This document shows, one piece after another, positions 17,901-20,828 of a DNA stretch of 20,828 bases. How positions within the stretch are numbered: the stretch's first letter is position 1; the number at the start of each line of letters is the position of its first letter. Under the pieces are notes generated by a model. It saw only the letters and a program-made list of their open reading frames with translations, made no database searches and had not been told where the DNA came from. The translations under genes and the position numbers were made by a program. Source of the DNA: Pirellulaceae bacterium (lineage in GTDB: Bacteria; Planctomycetota; Planctomycetia; Pirellulales; Pirellulaceae); contig JAKVBZ010000075.1 in the NCBI GenBank assembly GCA_022448645.1, forward strand, positions 6,772-27,599, in the 5' to 3' direction.

Positions 17901-20223
17901 AGAACCAGCGGGAATTTGGCATGTCGTCGGCTTACTGATGACCATACTGTGTTTCATCCGACAGCATCCCGGCAGGATACAAGGTCCTTCTTCTGCCAAA
18001 AAAACCGTGTTTTTCATACCGTGCATCTTGGTCTTGTGTGGGTCTCTTAACGGCCTAGCCACTTCTTTCGTGTGGGCCGATGAATTGGATGACATTGGCT
18101 ACCGCAAATTGGCCGACGAATTAGGTACAGCCATGCCCGATGGTACCGGGATTTCAGTGGGGATAGTCGAAGCAAAATCAGAAAACACCTCACAGTATCG
18201 ACCAGATAAAAATCACATCAGGTTTCCTGACAAGAATTTCGTTTTCAAAAGCGGTGGTAGTTTGACTCCGAGTAATCATGCCACCACCGTGGGAATTTAT
18301 TTTTTTGGCACCTACAATATCGCACCGGGGATCACTGACATCCACTCTTGGGAAGCCGATCATTGGCAGGGGAATGGGTTCCTGAAGGACGGCACTAATA
18401 TGGAGCCGTTAGTAGAAACGCAACGAATCGTGAATCACAGTTGGATCAGTACTGACAGCGACGTGGGAGTTCTGCGGAGACTGGATTATGTCATTAATCG
18501 CGATAACCTGGTGGTTGTCGTTGGCCAAAACAATGGCAACACAACCGTTCTTCCGAAACTATTAGGACAAAACTACAACACGATCTCCGTAGGCCGCACC
18601 GATGGCATTCACAGTCATGGCTTTACCACAGATGACGGCGCGGGTCGTGTAAAGCCTGAAATCGTGGCCCCGACGCCAGCAACCAGTTTTTCTTCGCCAA
18701 CCGTGGGGGCTTCTGCCGCTGTGTTGTTAGAGACAGCAGGCGACCTGGGCCTGGTCAATGCAGAGGAAAATGAAACGGTTCGCGCTCTGCTCTTGGCCGG
18801 TGCCACAAAACTTGAGTTTTTGGACCAATGGAACCGGACTTCCAGTCAACCGTTGGACGATCACTTTGGTGCCGGTGAGTTAAACCTTTACCGCAGCTAC
18901 CAGATTCTTACAGCTGGTGAGCAAACGGCTAGTAACATAACGGATGTCGCCGCAACAGGCTGGGATTTCCACACCACGGCCTCGAACAGCCAATATTTCT
19001 TCGAAGTCCCCACCGGACAGCAGTTGGCCGAATTGTCAGCCGTGCTGGTTTGGAACCGTCAAATTGTCGACGGGGCAGGTGGCGGATTCAGTCCCACTCC
19101 GGTAACTCTGGACAATCTCGACCTGAAGCTACACACAGCAAACAACTTTTCACTAGACACCGAGTTAGACGCCAGTGTTAGCACCATCGATAACGTGGAA
19201 CACATCTATTTCAATGCCCAGGGTATCGGCAGCACGCTGGGACCTGGCCGCTACGCCCTAGAAGTGGTTTCACCCGCCTCGGGCGTCGACTACGCATTAG
19301 CATGGCTAGGCCAGCTGGTAGAGCCTCACTCCTGGGTTAGCAGTGATCCGCATGCCACCTGGAGTGATCCCAATAACTGGGATGCTGCTGGCACCCCCGA
19401 TCAAGACTGGATGGTCGATCTCACCAACACCAACGCAACCACTGGACAGCACGTCTTGCTGACGAGCGACGCCGAATCTTACATGACGACGCTCAACGGC
19501 ACAGCGGGAACCCTCACGCTGGAAATCCCCAGTGGTTTGACATTCGAAGTCGAATCACAATTAAGTGTCGGTCCTCAAGCGCAGCTTACTGGAGGGGGTA
19601 CCATCGATGGGTTTCTGGACCTCGACGGCAGCCACTCGATTGGACAAAACGAAACGCTCACAGTGACCCAATTTGCAGATATAACGGGTGCCAGCTTGAC
19701 CGTGGAGGAGACTTATTCGCAAACGATGGCGACCACGACGGGATTGTTTACGAGCTTGTACACCAATGATTTAACTGGCACCTTTTCGACTCCAGCTGAT
19801 GCGGGTGCGGCATCTCATTTGGGAAATGGACATTTTCTGCACGACTCGGTTTACTCGAACGAACAGGTCCAAGTCGATATCTTCGCCGCACTCCTCGGTG
19901 ACTCGGACGGTGATGCGGACGTCGACGTCACCGATTTTTCCGTGTTGTCAGCCAATTTCGATCCCACCGGAGCCAACCCCGGGAACAACTGGACCCAAGG
20001 GGATTTTGATGGGAACGGTCTGATTGACATCACAGACTTCACGCTACTGTCGGCAAGCTTTTCGCCTGACGGGTACGTGGTCACCGTAACCGCTGCTACC
20101 GGCGACGCAGCGTTAGCAGAAATCCCCGAACCGTCTGCCTATCGCCTGGCCACGATCGCACTTCTTGTCACGCTGACTTGGGTTTTGACGTCACGCGACT
20201 CAAGACAGCCCATGCGAACTTAG
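14941..20223 (+). CDS. Sulfatase-subtilase fusion: two secreted dockerin/PEP-CTERM proteins in one 1760-codon frame
   Basis: One uninterrupted frame encodes two modules. Module A (1-1012) has a signal peptide at 1-33, then a sulfatase: MADDMGIGD (42-50), formylglycine motif CSATR (94-98), GKWHIG (149-154), TSDNG (346-350). A beta domain (560-730), solenoid-like repeats, a dockerin-like calcium pair (917-971), PEP at 987-989, a hydrophobic helix and a basic end follow. Module B (1020-1760) begins with a second signal-peptide-like stretch (1020-1046, ending FVWA), then a subtilisin-like protease: Glu1077 where Asp is expected, His1113 (NHATTVG), Ser1249 (ATSFSSPTVG), with RVKPEIVAP before it. 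Beta domains, a second dockerin pair (1653-1707) and IPEPSA (1728-1733) with a helix and basic tail end it. There is no obvious ribosome-binding site at ATG 14941. It may be two genes fused by a lost stop codon, or a true polyprotein. Confidence 0.85.
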   Translation: MHLTILTNMWAFCSAIIVAFTCLGLSVSSAVAAPKPNVVFFMADDMGIGDTSAYLGLDPAGVGTVNVAMNTPNLDQLARDGMVFTDAHTPATMCSATRYGVLTGRHSYRTFLKARGWLRHDLDQPMIEPQRSTVGTLMQDAGYRTAAIGKWHIGMSSVDQNGHITSNFGSIDYTAPFVDAPTDHGFDYYFGIRANAVYDVHIENNRWVDMDRQLITDKNHRGSPGFWNQKKLDERHLNSALDFIDDHLQNHENQPFFMYYAPLSNHTPYDPPDDLNGEPIAGEGMLRDMDGNLTRPSSSPITLNLRSDHVYQNDRALGQLINKLQDPDGNGDTSDSVLEDTMIVFTSDNGSDKLGESNIGMRGRKAFLWEAGHRVPMIVKWAGTIEEGSVNTDTISLIDTYATLAELTGQSLESTNAEDSTSFLPALHGQPLGPRPSMVTFSHHTLQAKLDDSSAKPLVDRETWGWLSIRDGDWKLLVDDNLINPYRSPDSNMGTPVPRHLYNLATHPTEQQDLVNDPAYASLISDLLDKLVRYHNQGYTRHTNLNQPGSLIQHDGEAELFNDRDGAIGYEFTVGPRDVIAESLGMWDDGAADAANQGDATTDGTSDGLATSHVIRLFDTATQTEIASLTMAAGTDPSSFVDGEFRFLDLPQNLTLQAGQTYALTMSTTAGDSDLFHHFQPHTGTSPLALNLVDDFVAAAANTDGNYPSDLTGNPDTHQHRLLVGPSAKLDWTPLDFNWDGQGDGDWTEDRWNHPELHPLSTDTATIQTDVVTVTGIQRAQSTDVQSGVLHLRGVLESPTVDIQSGAAISISNAPTLAGSLEIHSGGIFEIADPSETLTVTDSVQLDPDSSLQLASDFQIDRGTSSGPFSLLTADQSITGSFANSPGELLREDGQFLSSLATESHTIMVDIVSAQFGDTDGDSDIDMTDFNTLSSNFDPTGIGGPQGWQQGDFDGNQLIDVTDFNLLSLHFSPHGYASQWGSSVAVPEPAGIWHVVGLLMTILCFIRQHPGRIQGPSSAKKTVFFIPCILVLCGSLNGLATSFVWADELDDIGYRKLADELGTAMPDGTGISVGIVEAKSENTSQYRPDKNHIRFPDKNFVFKSGGSLTPSNHATTVGIYFFGTYNIAPGITDIHSWEADHWQGNGFLKDGTNMEPLVETQRIVNHSWISTDSDVGVLRRLDYVINRDNLVVVVGQNNGNTTVLPKLLGQNYNTISVGRTDGIHSHGFTTDDGAGRVKPEIVAPTPATSFSSPTVGASAAVLLETAGDLGLVNAEENETVRALLLAGATKLEFLDQWNRTSSQPLDDHFGAGELNLYRSYQILTAGEQTASNITDVAATGWDFHTTASNSQYFFEVPTGQQLAELSAVLVWNRQIVDGAGGGFSPTPVTLDNLDLKLHTANNFSLDTELDASVSTIDNVEHIYFNAQGIGSTLGPGRYALEVVSPASGVDYALAWLGQLVEPHSWVSSDPHATWSDPNNWDAAGTPDQDWMVDLTNTNATTGQHVLLTSDAESYMTTLNGTAGTLTLEIPSGLTFEVESQLSVGPQAQLTGGGTIDGFLDLDGSHSIGQNETLTVTQFADITGASLTVEETYSQTMATTTGLFTSLYTNDLTGTFSTPADAGAASHLGNGHFLHDSVYSNEQVQVDIFAALLGDSDGDADVDVTDFSVLSANFDPTGANPGNNWTQGDFDGNGLIDITDFTLLSASFSPDGYVVTVTAATGDAALAEIPEPSAYRLATIALLVTLTWVLTSRDSRQPMRT
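17689..17853 (+). repeat. First dockerin-like calcium-binding repeat pair
   Basis: Residues 917-971 contain two loops, GDTDGDSDIDMTDFN and GDFDGNQLIDVTDFN, each matching the D-x-D/N-x-D-G-x-x-x-x-x-D calcium loop and following helix of type I dockerins. Planctomycetes often place such a pair just before a PEP-CTERM signal, as here (PEP at 987-989). The pair is clearly homologous to the one at 19897-20061, sharing FDPTG, QGDFDGN.LID.TDF and the FSP.GY end. Confidence 0.75.
17884..18082 (+). other. Fusion junction: PEP-CTERM tail running into a second signal peptide
   Basis: VPEPAGIWHVV, a hydrophobic helix and FIRQHPGR (residues 986-1012) form a complete PEP-CTERM signal, which normally ends a protein. 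Without a stop the frame goes on to AKKTVFFIPCILVLCG and a likely cleavage after FVWA (residue 1046), which normally begins one. CGA (R1007), CAG (Q1008) and CAA (Q1014) are each one C-to-T change from a stop codon. ATG 17938 (residue 1000) is the only in-frame ATG that could start module B separately. Seven A residues (17998-18004) lie between the two signals. Confidence 0.7.
19897..20061 (+). repeat. Second dockerin-like calcium-binding repeat pair
   Basis: Residues 1653-1707 contain GDSDGDADVDVTDFS and GDFDGNGLIDITDFT, with the same spacing as the first pair and the same FDPTG linker. The PEP-CTERM signal follows 21 residues later. The similarity shows that both modules carry the same type of C-terminal cassette, consistent with two once-separate proteins of one class. 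Confidence 0.75.
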
Positions 20224-20236
20224 CTTAGACCAATGC

Positions 20237-20261
20237 GGACCGGACAAAAACAGGCCGGTCC
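20237..20261 (+). terminator. GC-rich hairpin, probable 3'-end structure of the sulfatase-protease gene
   Basis: GGACCGG (20237-20243) and CCGGTCC (20255-20261) form a perfect seven-base stem with an 11-base loop, starting 14 bases after the stop codon. No T-tract follows, so termination would have to be factor-assisted or the hairpin may serve as an mRNA end stabiliser. The convergent DUF1559 gene could use it too. Confidence 0.5.
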
Positions 20262-20360
20262 AAGAGCAACAATACCTGGCAAACAAAACAGATCGTCTCT
20301 CGATGCCGGAGCTGTGTCGCTGCGTTCCTAGTTCCGACGTACGGTACTTTGCAAAGATGG

Positions 20361-20828
20361 TTATTCGAAATCTTTTGCCTGTAGTACATAAGTCTTGCGG
20401 TAAGGCATGTCAGAAGCATCCCCGTTAGGCGTCATCAAGTGCTGATAGACATGATAATCGATTTCATCAGTGATAAAACGCCCATGTGAATCTGCAAAAA
20501 TCACATTGACGCCACCTGGATGGTTACTTGATGGACGTAATCCCTCAACAATTTGATTATAATCCGAACCCAGGTCTTCAAATGCCAGATAAACGGTTCG
20601 CTCACCATTGATTCGCATCATTGGGCTAGGTGCCGAATTAGGAGCCGATGATATTCTATTATTGTCAAAGACTGGGGGATTATCACTAGCTACATACAAC
20701 CAAACAAACGTAGAATATAGTCCGCCCTGGTCATAGCTAGTCCAAAGCTCGGCGATTAAATTCTCTGAGAACAGAAGCGTATTCGACGTTCCGTTACGAA
20801 TATCACCTAAGGTGACACTAACCCCCGT
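20361..20828 (-). CDS. DUF1559 domain-containing protein (partial, 5' end outside the window)
   Basis: The frame is open from the right window edge to a TAA at 20361-20363, giving about 155 C-terminal residues. Upstream of the TTG at 20699 it continues without a stop and encodes RNGTSNTLLFSENL, the D/N-G-T-S-N-T-x-x-F-x-E signature of DUF1559 proteins. Further on it has SNHPGGVNVIFADSHGRFI, the H-x9-D type C-terminal motif with S instead of G after the Asp, and HVYQHLMTPNGDASDMPY, the usual family ending. DUF1559 proteins are abundant in planctomycetes and normally begin with a type IV pilin-like prepilin signal; that part is not visible here. Their function is not established. The gene converges on the sulfatase-protease gene. 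Confidence 0.88.
   Translation of the reverse strand, partial: TGVSVTLGDIRNGTSNTLLFSENLIAELWTSYDQGGLYSTFVWLYVASDNPPVFDNNRISSAPNSAPSPMMRINGERTVYLAFEDLGSDYNQIVEGLRPSSNHPGGVNVIFADSHGRFITDEIDYHVYQHLMTPNGDASDMPYRKTYVLQAKDFE

Noticed and set aside
1..20828. Insertion sequences, CRISPR arrays, tRNA or rRNA genes, phage genes
   Set aside because: No transposase or integrase-like protein, no regularly spaced repeats and no RNA gene signatures were seen on either strand.

Overview
The window reads as chromosomal DNA from a planctomycete, most likely a marine Pirellulales-type bacterium. The evidence is the combination of secreted sulfatases, dockerin-like calcium repeats joined to PEP-CTERM sorting signals, a DUF1559 protein with its characteristic C-terminus, frequent GTG/TTG starts and few Shine-Dalgarno sequences. 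This assignment is an inference from gene families; no rRNA or other phylogenetic marker is present.

Layout from left to right: a large glycoside-hydrolase-like protein (13-2850, +); a Wzy-type polysaccharide polymerase (3115-4623, -), possibly with an N-terminal zinc ribbon; a 590-base divergent intergenic region with predicted RNA structure and an orphan, very long anti-16S (Shine-Dalgarno-like) sequence; a shortened bi-domain oxidoreductase (5215-6789, +); two unrelated-looking sulfotransferases, divergently transcribed (6837-7739, -; 7842-8681, +); a secreted arylsulfatase with a PEP-CTERM-like tail (8800-10758, -); a three-gene operon of glycosyltransferase, polysaccharide deacetylase and flippase (14762 down to 11135, -); a 1760-codon reading frame (14941-20223, +) that joins two apparently complete secreted proteins, a sulfatase and a subtilisin-like protease, each with its own dockerin pair and PEP-CTERM signal; and the 3' part of a DUF1559 gene running off the right edge (20361-20828, -).

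Together the genes look like part of an exopolysaccharide locus. The glycosyltransferase, oxidoreductase, deacetylase and sulfotransferases would build and decorate a repeat unit. The flippase would export it and the Wzy protein polymerise it. The glycoside-hydrolase-like protein and the two sulfatases could trim or desulfate this or a foreign polymer. The PEP-CTERM tails imply an exosortase elsewhere in the genome; none is in this window.

The items most worth a second look are the sulfatase-protease fusion and its junction, the Asp-to-Glu change in the protease triad, the reduced bi-domain oxidoreductase, and the structured intergenic segment at 4857-4996.
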